Assembly (NCBI RefSeq): GCF_002262875.1
Contig: NZ_NKYE01000002.1
Span: 434,001 to 498,000, forward strand
DNA length: 64,000 nt
Direction: 5' to 3'
Source of the DNA: Amycolatopsis antarctica
GTDB taxonomy: Bacteria > Actinomycetota > Actinomycetes > Mycobacteriales > Pseudonocardiaceae
The position numbers and the translations under genes were made by a program. The notes beneath the pieces are model-generated. The model was not told the origin of the DNA. It did no database searches and worked only from the letters and a program-made list of their open reading frames with translations. Each line of letters starts with the position of its first letter. The first letter of the stretch is position 1. Below are positions 26,161 to 36,097 of this stretch, one piece after another.

Positions 26161-26531
26161 ATACGCGCCCTCTCGAATTCCACAGTGGACCTGTAGTGGA
26201 GTCCATTGTGGACTGAAAGGGAAACCGCTGCCGATCCGGTGTTCCCAGCGACCCGGTGACAGCGGTGACCGTCCAGGGCGGGCACAGGTGCGCCCGTTTT
26301 CCCCGTTCTGCCGGGCATCTCCGCCGGGCGGGGGCCGGAGCGAGACGGAGCGCGTCGCGCGGTCAGACGGTGCCGCCCGGGTCGGCCACGGTCGCCTCCA
26401 CCTGCCCCTTCGCTCGTACACGAACGACTTCTTGCCTGGTCAGCGGGCAGGGGACCGACTTTCGTCGGGGGTCGCGAACATTCGTCCGCACCCGTGCAAC
26501 CGCCCGCGCCACCCCCTCCGTCTCTACGGGC
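26161..26531. other. 371-base intergenic region between transglutaminase-like and lipoprotein genes
   Basis: Holds the double dyad at 26178-26213 near its left end. The rest is a C-rich stretch with no open frame that has a ribosome-binding site. It presumably includes the lipoprotein promoter. Confidence 0.55.
26178..26213. repeat. paired GTCCA-N3-TGGAC dyads, possible terminator
   Basis: An imperfect copy (first base T, spacer CAG) at 26178-26190 and a perfect copy (spacer TTG) at 26201-26213, 23 bases apart. They stand just after the transglutaminase-like stop. Each can form a short stem, so this may serve as terminator or as a binding site. Confidence 0.7.
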
Positions 26532-27026
26532 ATGAAGCTGAACAAGATGGTGGTTGCCGCAGGACTGGTCCTTCTCGCCGGGACGGCCTGCGCCAACCCA
26601 GACACCGACAGCCCGCAGCCCGCCGCCGATCAGCAGCCCGCACCCAGCTCGGCTCCCCAGGAACCGGGGAACAAGCCGGCGCCGGGCAACGAAGCACAGC
26701 AACCGGGTGAGGCACCCGGGGAGATCCCTCTCGCCGCCGAGAAGATCGACGGCGCGGCCCTTCCCGAGAGTTACCCGCGCACGGCGGCGACCGTCGAGCG
26801 CACCAACCAGGTCGCCATCCGCGCACAGGAGGGCGGCTGTGGCAAGGCCAGCGCCGAGGTCGCCGAGCAGACCGCACAGCGTGTGGTGGTGAAGCTGGTC
26901 GAGACGACGCCGCGGAACAAGATGGCGTGCACCATGGACATCCGCTACCCGACGGTCAAGGTCGATCTCGCGGAGCCGCTCGGCGAACGTCAGCTCGTCC
27001 TCGAGGAGGAAGCTCGTCAGGGATGA
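26532..27026 (+). CDS. secreted lipoprotein of unknown function
   Basis: ATG 26532 starts a lipoprotein signal: Lys-Leu-Asn-Lys, hydrophobic core, lipobox LAGTAC with Cys20. A Pro/Gln/Asn-rich linker of about 40 residues follows, then a compact domain of some 100 residues with two cysteines (in GGCGKAS and KMACTMDIRYP) that could pair outside the cell. The 164-residue protein matches no family I can name. The 45-base gap to the SRPBCC gene suggests co-transcription. Confidence 0.8.
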   Translation: MKLNKMVVAAGLVLLAGTACANPDTDSPQPAADQQPAPSSAPQEPGNKPAPGNEAQQPGEAPGEIPLAAEKIDGAALPESYPRTAATVERTNQVAIRAQEGGCGKASAEVAEQTAQRVVVKLVETTPRNKMACTMDIRYPTVKVDLAEPLGERQLVLEEEARQG

Positions 27027-27071
27027 TGCGCCCGTCCGGTGACACGGCCGGTGAGCCCCTAGGGTTGCCGT

Positions 27072-27509
27072 ATGGCTACACGCAGGGTTTCCGGCACCGC
27101 GACGATCGCGACGACACCGGAGAAGATCTTCGAACTGCTCGTCGATCCCGCTCAGCACGCACTGATCGACGGCTCGGGTTCGGTGCGGGCCGCCCGTCCG
27201 GGTGGCCCGCACCGTCTTGAGCTGGGGTCGAAGTTCGGTATGGACATGAAGATGGGTGCCGCGTACAAGATCGAGAACACGGTGGTCGAGTTCGAGGAGA
27301 ACCGGCTGATCGCGTGGCGGCACTTCAACGGTCACCGGTGGCGCTGGGAACTCGCCCCCGCCGGTGCGGGGCGTACCGAAGTGGTCGAGACCTTCGACTG
27401 GTCCACCGCGCGGCTGCCGCTCCTGATCGGTCTCAGCGGGTTCCCCAAACGCAACAAGGCCGGTATCGACAAGACGCTCGCCCGCCTCGGCGAACTCTTC
27501 CCCGGCTGA
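27072..27509 (+). CDS. SRPBCC (START/polyketide cyclase-like) protein
   Basis: 145 residues with the helix-grip fold: an N-terminal strand ATRRVSGTATIATTPEKIFELLVDP, a central pair of strands containing WRHFNGHRWRWEL, and a long C-terminal helix. Proteins of this group bind hydrophobic ligands in a cavity; no catalytic residue can be assigned. Converges on the fumarase gene across a strong hairpin. Confidence 0.85.
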   Translation: MATRRVSGTATIATTPEKIFELLVDPAQHALIDGSGSVRAARPGGPHRLELGSKFGMDMKMGAAYKIENTVVEFEENRLIAWRHFNGHRWRWELAPAGAGRTEVVETFDWSTARLPLLIGLSGFPKRNKAGIDKTLARLGELFPG

Positions 27510-27528
27510 ACCCCGGTGTACCGAGTGC

Positions 27529-27558
27529 CCGGTGTGCCCCGGGCCCGGGGCACACCGG
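27529..27558. terminator. bidirectional hairpin between SRPBCC and fumarase genes
   Basis: A perfect 15-base-pair palindrome, CCGGTGTGCCCCGGG and its complement with no loop bases. It lies between two convergent stops (27509 and 27564). Confidence 0.8.
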
Positions 27559-27563
27559 ACTGA

Positions 27564-29237
<1,674 letters not shown>

Positions 29238-29566
29238 TGCGCGGGCTCCCTTGCACGCGATTCGGGTCGGCCGACGTTACCGCGTGCCGTTCCGGGTGCC
29301 ACAGCCGCGCGCCCGGTGCCGCGGGCGGCGGGGCGGACGGCGAGGGCGGGCCCGGACATAGCGGAAGGCCGGGCCCCTCCGACTGGCCCGACCTTCCGGG
29401 GAGTGCGACCCGGTGCGTACACCGGCCGCGAAGTCCACTACCTCTTCAGACGCCCTTGCCCCGCCGGGGTTGCGCCGGGAGGCCATCTTCGACCGTCTCG
29501 CGGCCGGAGGCAATAGTCAACGCGGCCGAACAGGTGCCGTCTCACCGGCCGGGACACCCTGGGTGA
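29238..29566. other. 329-base region between sigB and fumarase genes
   Basis: No gene is supported. It carries the hairpin at 29363-29397 and should hold the fumarase promoter on the minus strand between that hairpin and 29238. Confidence 0.5.
29363..29397 (-). terminator. hairpin downstream of sigB
   Basis: GGAAGG-C-CGGGCC pairs with GGCCCG-A-CCTTCC around a loop of about ten bases. It lies 170 bases beyond the sigB stop and before the fumarase start, so it may insulate the two. Confidence 0.6.
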
Positions 29567-30601
29567 TCAGCTCGCGTAGGCGCGCAGCCGGTCGGCGCGC
29601 TCACCCTGGCGCAGTTTGGACATGACCTCGCGCTCGATCTGGCGGACGCGCTCACGGGAGAGCCCGAAGTGTTTGCCGATCTGGTCGAGGGTGCGCGGCT
29701 GCCCGTCGTCGAGGCCGTAGCGGAGCCGGATGACGTGCTGCTCCCGGTCGTCGAGGGTGGACAGCACCCGTCGCAGGTCGTCCTGCAGCAGGCCGGAGAT
29801 GACCGCGCTCTCCGCGTCGGTCGCCTCGGAGTCCTCGATGAAATCGCCCAGCGGGGCGTCCTCCTCGGTGCCCACCGGCATGTCCAGGCTCACCGGGTCG
29901 CGGGCGTGGTCGAGCAGCGTGGAGATCTTTCCCTCCGCGATACCGGACTCGGTGGCCAGCTCCTCGTTGGTCGCCTCGCGGCCGAGCTGCTGGTGCAGGT
30001 CGCGCTTGATCCGGGCCAGCTTGTTCACCTGTTCCACCAAGTGGACGGGCAGCCGGATGGTGCGGCCCTGGTCGGCCATCCCCCTGGTGATGGCCTGACG
30101 GATCCACCAGGTCGCGTAGGTGGAGAACTTGAAGCCCTTCGAGTAGTCGAACTTCTCGACCGCACGGATCAGGCCCAGGTTCCCCTCCTGGATCAGGTCG
30201 AGCAGCGGCATGCCGCGGCCGGTGTAACGCTTGGCCAGCGAGACGACCAGCCGCAGGTTGGCCTCCAGCAGGTGGTTCTTGGCGACGTGGCCGTCGCGGA
30301 TCAGCGCGGTGAGCTCGGTCCGCCGCTTCGGGGTGAGCTTCTCGGCCGTGTCCAGCATGTGCTGCGCGAACACCCCGGCCTCGATCCGCTTCGCCAGCTC
30401 GACCTCGTCGGACGCGGTGAGCAGCGCGGTCTTGCCGATGCCGTTCAGGTACACCCGGACCAGGTCGGCGGCGGGCCCCTGGGCGTCCAGGTCGGCCGCC
30501 TCCAGCGGTGCCGGAGCCTGCGCGGGCAGGTCGACGGTGGTGGACGGGATTTCGCGCCGGCGGATCCCCCGGGCCTCGCGCTCGAGCGTCGATGTGGACA
30601 T
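29567..30601 (-). CDS. sigB: group 2 sigma-70 factor (SigB-like)
   Basis: 344 residues from ATG 30601, which has GGGAGG upstream. The N-terminal extension is short, then region 1.2 ([17 protein letters not shown]), region 2 ([51 protein letters not shown]), region 3 and region 4 with the DNA-binding helix [11 protein letters not shown]. It lacks the long acidic/Lys-rich region 1.1 seen in the window's principal sigma factor. SigB-type factors serve stress and stationary phase; an ECF-type promoter upstream fits this. Confidence 0.93.
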   Translation of the reverse strand: MSTSTLEREARGIRRREIPSTTVDLPAQAPAPLEAADLDAQGPAADLVRVYLNGIGKTALLTASDEVELAKRIEAGVFAQHMLDTAEKLTPKRRTELTALIRDGHVAKNHLLEANLRLVVSLAKRYTGRGMPLLDLIQEGNLGLIRAVEKFDYSKGFKFSTYATWWIRQAITRGMADQGRTIRLPVHLVEQVNKLARIKRDLHQQLGREATNEELATESGIAEGKISTLLDHARDPVSLDMPVGTEEDAPLGDFIEDSEATDAESAVISGLLQDDLRRVLSTLDDREQHVIRLRYGLDDGQPRTLDQIGKHFGLSRERVRQIEREVMSKLRQGERADRLRAYAS

Positions 30602-30723
30602 TTCTGCCTCCCCTGTCGCGGGCTGACGTGTGCGGTGCTCCACGCCTGCGCTCTGCGTCGCGTAGCGAGCCCCTGTGGTGGCCGGCTGACGCGAGACCAG
30701 TTTGCTGGCTGGACATCCGGTTC

Positions 30724-30749
30724 AACGCCCGCGGGAGTGGATTCGTTCC
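30724..30749 (-). promoter_or_regulatory. ECF (SigE/SigH/SigR-type) promoter of sigB
   Basis: On the minus strand GGAAC (30749-30745) and GTT (30726-30724) are 18 bases apart, matching the GGAAY-N18-GTT pattern of stress ECF sigma factors. The site is 123 bases upstream of the sigB start. Mycobacterial sigB is read from promoters of this type. Confidence 0.5.
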
Positions 30750-30864
30750 CGCGTTCCCAACTTGTTTACGGCCGTGCGGGGGTGGTGGTTGCTCCACCAA
30801 ACCTGAGCTTTTCCTGAGAACCGGAAACCGCTGTGACCCAGGCCGCACAAGGGAAAGAAATGGT

Positions 30865-31290
30865 CTAGACCTCTACGAGTACGGTGAACGGACCGTCGTT
30901 GACGCTGTGCACGGCCATCATCGCGCCGAACCGCCCGGTCTCCACCCGGGCGCCGCGCTCGCGCAGCTCGGCGACGACCGTGCCGACGAGTTCCGCGGCG
31001 GGCTCCGGCCGGGCGGCGGCGGTCCACGATGGACGGCGGCCCTTGCGCGTCTCGCCGTACAGCGTGAACTGGCTCACCACGAGCAGCGGCGCGCCCGCCG
31101 TGGCGCACGACTCCTCGTCCCGCAGCAGGCGCAGCTCGTGCAGTTTCCTGGCCATGGTCGCCGCCTCCGTGGCCGTGTCATCGGTGTGGATTCCGAGCAG
31201 TACCAGCAAACCCGGCTCCTCGATCGCGCCGACGACCTCCTCGCCGACCGTCACCCTGGCCTCGGTGACCCTGGCGGCGACCGCCCTCAC
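30865..31290 (-). CDS. dtd: D-aminoacyl-tRNA deacylase
   Basis: Hydrolyses D-amino acids from mischarged tRNA. The 141 residues carry both active-site motifs, SQFTLYG and NDGPFT. GTG 31290 overlaps the upstream methyltransferase stop by four bases (GTGA), so the two are coupled. Standard length for the family. A GTCCA-N3-TGGAC dyad is at 31022-31034. Confidence 0.94.
   Translation of the reverse strand: MRAVAARVTEARVTVGEEVVGAIEEPGLLVLLGIHTDDTATEAATMARKLHELRLLRDEESCATAGAPLLVVSQFTLYGETRKGRRPSWTAAARPEPAAELVGTVVAELRERGARVETGRFGAMMAVHSVNDGPFTVLVEV
31022..31034. repeat. GTCCA-N3-TGGAC dyad, copy 4 (spacer CGA)
   Basis: Inside dtd, where the coding frame reads Pro-Ser-Trp-Thr. Confidence 0.75.
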
Positions 31291-32798
31291 CGCCGGTCCG
31301 CCCCGGACGGGAGGAGCATGCCGTGGCGGACCAGTTCGCGCACCATCGGCAGCGCCGTCGCGGTGAGCTCCTCGACCGGTTCGCCGTGGGCGAACGCCAG
31401 CAGCTCCAGCAGATCCCCGAGCGGCAGGGCGCCCCGGCACCCGGCCAGCAGGGCCGCGGCGAGCTCGTCGAGCTCATGCGTCCAGCCGGGCCCGTCCGTG
31501 CGGTGCAGGCGCAGCGCCGAGCTCGCCCAGCCCTCCTCGGCCGGTGCGTCGATCCGTTCCAGCAGTACCGAGGACGGAACGGTGAACGTGGTGCCCAGCA
31601 GATCGGTACCGGGGGAGCGCAGCCAGTCGACGCGATCCAGCCAGGCCGCCGATTCCTCGCCCAGCGGATCGTCGAACGCCTGGCGCAGGTCCTCGCACAC
31701 CACGGTGGGCGTGGCGTCGGTGCGGCGGAGGGTCACGAAGCCGAAGCCGATTCCCTCGACCTCGTTCGCCGCGAACCAGTCCAGCCACGCCGCACTCTTC
31801 GCCCTGCCCTCCGGCGAGCGCGGATCGATGCCGGCATCGCGCAGCCAGGTGCCCACATAGAGTCCCGGGTCGGCCACGTCCCGCTGCACCACCCAGGCGT
31901 CCGTCCCGCCCGGCAGCCAGCCGCTCACCCGGTCGGCCCAGTCCTGTCCCCGGATGTGCAGCCAGGAGGCGAGCAACTGCCCGACCCCGCCTGGGGTGAG
32001 GAACCCGGGGAGCTGGCGGATCACCAGCGCGCTCGCGTCGTCCCCGGCAAGGCCGGAATCCCGGTAGACGTAGTCGACGCGCGCCGGGCCGACCACGAAC
32101 GGCGGGTTGCAGACGATCTGGTCGAACCGGCGCCGCGCGACCGGGGCGAACCACTCGCCGCGCCGCAGTTCCACCTCCACCTCGTTGAGCCGGAACGTGG
32201 TGTCCGCCAGTGCCAGTGCCCGCTCGGAGACGTCCGTCGCGGTCACCGAGGCCGCGTGCCTGCCGGCGTGCAGTGCCTGCACGCCGTTGCCGGTGCCCAG
32301 GTCGAGCACCGAGCCGACCGGACGGCGGCTGGTGGCACGGACCAGGCTGAGCGAGGCGTGGCCGACACCGAGTACGTGCTCCACGGGCACCGGCTCGCCG
32401 AGCACGTCGGAGTCGAGGTCGGAGACGATCCACCAGGACGTGTCCTCGTCGCCGTGCGGGCGCACGTCCAGCCCGGCCCGGAAGCGCTCGCCGTCCGCCC
32501 GAAGGAGCCCGGTCGCCACCGCGTCGTCCAGCGGCACGGAGCCCAGTGCGGCGGCGGTCTCGGCCCGGGATTCCGCACCACCCAGCAGGAACAGGCGGAC
32601 CAATGTGCCCAGCGTCCCGGCATCGCGGCTGGCGCGGAAGGCCGGTTCGGGCTCGCCGCGACCCAGCGCGGAGTGGGCCGGGGGGCCGAGCGCCCCGAGC
32701 ACGCCGTCGGCGTCGTAACGCGCCGCCAGGAAGGCGTCACGCAGGCGGGCACAGAAATCGTCGGAGAACCGCGGGGGAGTACCGGTCACGGCGCGCAT
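31287..32798 (-). CDS. class I SAM-dependent methyltransferase, HemK-like
   Basis: 503 residues from ATG 32798, which follows GGAGGG by about ten bases; an upstream in-frame ATG at 32828 has no such site. The SAM loop is VLDLGTGNGVQALHA; NPPF is the substrate-amide motif of N5-glutamine and N6-adenine methyltransferases. N-terminal helical and C-terminal domains (the latter with LLELLAFAHGEPVEEL) flank it, as in the actinobacterial DUF7059/DUF7782 group. Substrate unknown, perhaps a protein glutamine or RNA base. Coupled to dtd. Confidence 0.88.
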   Translation of the reverse strand: MRAVTGTPPRFSDDFCARLRDAFLAARYDADGVLGALGPPAHSALGRGEPEPAFRASRDAGTLGTLVRLFLLGGAESRAETAAALGSVPLDDAVATGLLRADGERFRAGLDVRPHGDEDTSWWIVSDLDSDVLGEPVPVEHVLGVGHASLSLVRATSRRPVGSVLDLGTGNGVQALHAGRHAASVTATDVSERALALADTTFRLNEVEVELRRGEWFAPVARRRFDQIVCNPPFVVGPARVDYVYRDSGLAGDDASALVIRQLPGFLTPGGVGQLLASWLHIRGQDWADRVSGWLPGGTDAWVVQRDVADPGLYVGTWLRDAGIDPRSPEGRAKSAAWLDWFAANEVEGIGFGFVTLRRTDATPTVVCEDLRQAFDDPLGEESAAWLDRVDWLRSPGTDLLGTTFTVPSSVLLERIDAPAEEGWASSALRLHRTDGPGWTHELDELAAALLAGCRGALPLGDLLELLAFAHGEPVEELTATALPMVRELVRHGMLLPSGADRR

Positions 32799-32885
32799 CG
32801 TGTCATGACCCTCCGGTACGGGCGGCACGGTCCCGCCGGGTCCGCGGGCCCGGCCGGCCCACCCGGTGTGTGGTCAGATGGCCGG

Positions 32886-34157
32886 GTGACCGACACCGAC
32901 CGTGCGCCCTCCGTGCTCGCCCCGCTCGACGGCCTGCTGCCCGCCCTCGAAGCGCTCTACACCGATCTGCACGCCCATCCGGAACTCGCGTTCACCGAGA
33001 CGCGGACGGCGGCGGAACTGGCGCGGCGGCTCGACCGGGACGGCTACGAGGTGCACACCGGCATCGCGGCGACCGGGGTGCTCGGCGTGCTGCGCAACGG
33101 GCCGGGGCCCACGGTCCTGCTGCGGGCCGACATCGATGCGCTGCCCGTGGCGGAGAAGACCGGTCTCGACTACGCCAGCACCGCCCGCGGCGTCGACTCG
33201 GAGGGCAACGACGTACCTGTCATGCACGCGTGCGGCCACGACATGCACGCGGCGTGGCTCTCCGGCGCCGCGACCCTGTTGTCCCGCGGGCGAGCCTCGT
33301 GGAGCGGGACACTGCTCGTCGTCTTCCAGCCCGGCGAGGAGGCGGGCGACGGTGCCGCCCGGATGGTCCGCGAGGGACTGTTCGACCACGCCGGGGCGCC
33401 GGATGTCGTGCTGGGCCAGCACGTCGTGCCCGGCCCCGCCGGCTGGGTGCTGACCCGCCCCGGAGTGATCATGGCGGCCACCGACGCGCTGCGGATCACC
33501 CTGCACGGCCGCGGCGGCCACGGCGCGCGGCCGGAGACGACCGTCGACCCCGCCGTGCTGGCCGCCTCCGTGGTGCTGCGGCTGCAGACGATCGTCTCCC
33601 GGGAGGTCTCGGCGACCGAGTCGGCCGTGGTGACCGTCGGCTCGATGCACGTCGGCTCGGTGCACAACGTCATCGCCGATCACGCCACGCTCGAAGTGAA
33701 CATCCGCAGCTTCGACCAGTCCGTCCGGGAGCGGGTGCTGGCCGCGGTGGAACGGATCGTGCACGGTGAGGCTGCCGCCGCGGGCTGCCCGCACCCGCCG
33801 GAGATCACGCCACTGTCCTCGTTCCCGGTGACGGTGAACGACGAGGATGCGACCACGGCGCTCACCGGCACCTTCGGCACCCATTTCGGGACGGACCGCA
33901 CGATGGAGGCGCCGCTGGTCACCGGCAGCGAGGACTTCAGTGAGTTCGGCAGGGCCGCCGGGGTTCCCTCGGTGTTCTGGCTCGTCGGTGGACTCGACGC
34001 GGAGGCGGTAATGGCGGCGATGGCGTCCGGGCGCTTCGAAACGGACATTCCGTCCAACCACTCGCCGCGGTTCGCTCCGGTGCCGCATCCCACACTCCGC
34101 ACCGGCGTCGAGACACTTGTGCTGGCCGCGCTGCACTGGCTCGCACCGCGCCGGTGA
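32886..34157 (+). CDS. M20-family amidohydrolase (AmhX/HipO-like)
   Basis: Zinc-dependent hydrolase of 423 residues. HACGHDMH and PGEEAGDG are the metal and catalytic motifs of the M20D group; a dimerisation domain follows (HGRGGHGARPETTVDPA). These enzymes cleave N-acyl amino acids or indole-acetyl conjugates. GTG 32886 is used; the ATG at 32878 is in another frame. It diverges from the methyltransferase gene with 87 bases between starts. Confidence 0.9.
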   Translation: MTDTDRAPSVLAPLDGLLPALEALYTDLHAHPELAFTETRTAAELARRLDRDGYEVHTGIAATGVLGVLRNGPGPTVLLRADIDALPVAEKTGLDYASTARGVDSEGNDVPVMHACGHDMHAAWLSGAATLLSRGRASWSGTLLVVFQPGEEAGDGAARMVREGLFDHAGAPDVVLGQHVVPGPAGWVLTRPGVIMAATDALRITLHGRGGHGARPETTVDPAVLAASVVLRLQTIVSREVSATESAVVTVGSMHVGSVHNVIADHATLEVNIRSFDQSVRERVLAAVERIVHGEAAAAGCPHPPEITPLSSFPVTVNDEDATTALTGTFGTHFGTDRTMEAPLVTGSEDFSEFGRAAGVPSVFWLVGGLDAEAVMAAMASGRFETDIPSNHSPRFAPVPHPTLRTGVETLVLAALHWLAPRR

Positions 34158-34224
34158 GCGGGGTGATCTCCCGGCTGTCCGTCCGGTGCCGGCAGTGGCA
34201 GCATGACGTGGTGGAGGTGGTGTC

Positions 34225-34548
34225 GTGAACGAACGCGCACCCGAGTCTCGGGACATCACCCCGGTGCTCATCACCGAGGCGGAGCCCTCCTACGACGACC
34301 AGCAGGCCGCACGCAAGCGCAAGTACATCCTGATGATGGGCCTGCGTTTCCCCTGCCTGATCCTCGCGGGAATCTTCTACCAGACCTGGTGGCTGTCCCT
34401 GGTCTTCATCGCGGTGTCCATTCCGCTGCCGTGGATGGCGGTGCTGGTCGCCAACGACCGGCCGCCGCGCAAGGCGGAGAACGCGAACCGCTATCAGCGG
34501 GAGGCCAAAGCCCTGGACAGCCGCGAGCATCCGGTGATCGACGGCTGA
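34225..34548 (+). CDS. DUF3099 membrane protein
   Basis: 107 residues from GTG 34225, with GGAGGTGG upstream. ITEAEPSYDDQQAARKRKYILMMG begins the DUF3099 family. Two helices (about 36-54 and 56-75) are joined by a Trp-Trp turn, and the tail is cytoplasmic and charged. Function unknown. Confidence 0.88.
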   Translation: MNERAPESRDITPVLITEAEPSYDDQQAARKRKYILMMGLRFPCLILAGIFYQTWWLSLVFIAVSIPLPWMAVLVANDRPPRKAENANRYQREAKALDSREHPVIDG

Positions 34549-34555
34549 GTCCCAG

Positions 34556-34591
34556 CGGGCCGCGCCCCGGCACCGGCCGGAGCGCGGCCCG
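34556..34591 (+). terminator. hairpin after the DUF3099 gene
   Basis: CGGGCCGCGC (34556-34565) pairs with GCGCGGCCCG (34582-34591) around a 16-base loop that itself contains CCGG pairs. Confidence 0.7.
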
Positions 34592-34954
34592 GCTCGGCGT
34601 TTCCCCTACTGGCGGTGAACACGCGGCCGACGACTGTCACATTCACGTACCCCGCGCTCTGAGCGAGCCAACTCCGGCGCCGGGTAATGACAATGCGTCG
34701 CAGTGAATTCCCATATTCCTGATCGCCGTTCCGCTACTGCAATCGGATGCATCGTGTTGTGAGCCTCGTCGCCCGGCACTCGATCATCGCAGTTCACGGC
34801 CCTGTCGGTGATTTCCCGCCATTGCCCGGCACGCTACAGTTCCCCTTGATCGGCGGGCCCGTTCGAGCGCCCGGATCACCTTTCGCACCATTTCCGAATT
34901 CAGCAGGCGCGTCACCGCGCGCCCGGGCACACGCGTGCCCGTTTAGAGGGAGAC
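34592..34954. other. 363-base leader before the LuxC/LuxE-type genes
   Basis: No coding frame with a ribosome-binding site. The stretch 34600-34760 is noticeably A/T-richer than its surroundings. The promoter of the 34955-39815 operon should lie here, but I cannot point to clear -35 and -10 boxes. Confidence 0.5.
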
Positions 34955-36097
34955 GTGTTGGGCGCGGTATTCCGACAGGCATGTGCCGACGACGTGAGTG
35001 AGCTGATGGAGCTGTACCGGCGGGTCTACGGCCGCGGGTACGCGCTTCCGCTCGGCACCGATCCGCAGGTGATGGCGCGCGAGATCGCCTCGGCGAACAC
35101 CACCTGGCTGGTCGCGCACGACAGCTCGCGGCGGCTGATCGCCTCCATTGTCGCCACCACCTCACCCGGGGACCGGCTGGCGAAGATGCAGGGCCTGGTC
35201 GTCGATCCGGCCAGCCGCGGCTCCGGGATCGCCCAGGAAGCCGTCAGCTCCCTGTCCGACCTGCTGCTCGCCGACGGCACCGTCGACTCGGTGTACGCCA
35301 CCGCGAGGACCACGGCGACCGCCCCGCAGCGAATCTGTCTGCGCAGCGGCTTCCGCGCGCTCGGTATCTTCCCGAACCTGCGCAAGGCGGCCAAGCACGA
35401 AACCATGGTGCTGCTCGCCCGCCATCAGGACGGGGTGCTCGACCGCCGTCACCCCGTCGACCGGGTACCTGCCGGGCTCGGCCCGATCGTCGAGGCACTG
35501 GACACCGTCGCCGGCCTGCCCGCCCGCCCGGAGCTGGTGCCGGACGAGGTGCCCGAGCCACGCTCCGAGTTCGCCTCCACCGACGAGATCGAGCTGATCG
35601 GCGCGGAGCGGTTCGTCCTGCGCCGCTTCGACGAGATGGTCACCGACCCCTCGCGCCGCTTCTACCCCTTCCACAAGCCGGACGTGATGCTCGCGGGCCC
35701 GGACGGCCTGTACGAGGTGTACGCCCACCTCAGCCGCGCCGACGGGTACTGCACGCTGATCGGCGCCGCCCCCGACGCGCGAGTCGTGTCCCGCCATCTC
35801 GACCAGATCATCGCGCGGCTCAACGACTTCGGCGCGTTCTACATCGAGACGCTGGTGCCGTTGTACGCCTTCGACGAGCTGTCCTCGCTGCTGTCCTTCG
35901 GCTTCCTGCCCGCCGCCGTCTACCCGGCCATGCGCCGGGACGGCGAGTTGTTCCACGACTACGTGGTGATGGCCAGGACCATGCAGCCGCTGGACTTCCG
36001 TGGTCTCGCCATCGACGCCGCCTTCCGCCCGTTCACCGAGCAGTACATCGCGTTGTGGACGCAGATGTACCTCAACACGCATGGAGTGTTCCGTTGA
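34955..36097 (+). CDS. GNAT-type acetyltransferase, two-domain, first gene of the LuxE/LuxC locus
   Basis: 380 residues from GTG 34955 with AGAGGGAG just before it. The N-terminal half is a GNAT domain: LVAHDSSRRLIASIVATT, then the acyl-CoA loop QGLVVDPASRGSGIAQEAV, then SGFRALGIFPNLRK. The second half (from about 200) ends in AFYIETLVPLYAFDELSSLLSFGFLPA and VYPAMRRDGELFHDYVVMART, which looks like the last strands of another GNAT fold lacking an obvious acyl-CoA loop. LuxE follows with a 4-base overlap. The product may supply or remove the acyl group handled by the reductase; substrate unknown. Confidence 0.8.
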   Translation: MLGAVFRQACADDVSELMELYRRVYGRGYALPLGTDPQVMAREIASANTTWLVAHDSSRRLIASIVATTSPGDRLAKMQGLVVDPASRGSGIAQEAVSSLSDLLLADGTVDSVYATARTTATAPQRICLRSGFRALGIFPNLRKAAKHETMVLLARHQDGVLDRRHPVDRVPAGLGPIVEALDTVAGLPARPELVPDEVPEPRSEFASTDEIELIGAERFVLRRFDEMVTDPSRRFYPFHKPDVMLAGPDGLYEVYAHLSRADGYCTLIGAAPDARVVSRHLDQIIARLNDFGAFYIETLVPLYAFDELSSLLSFGFLPAAVYPAMRRDGELFHDYVVMARTMQPLDFRGLAIDAAFRPFTEQYIALWTQMYLNTHGVFR

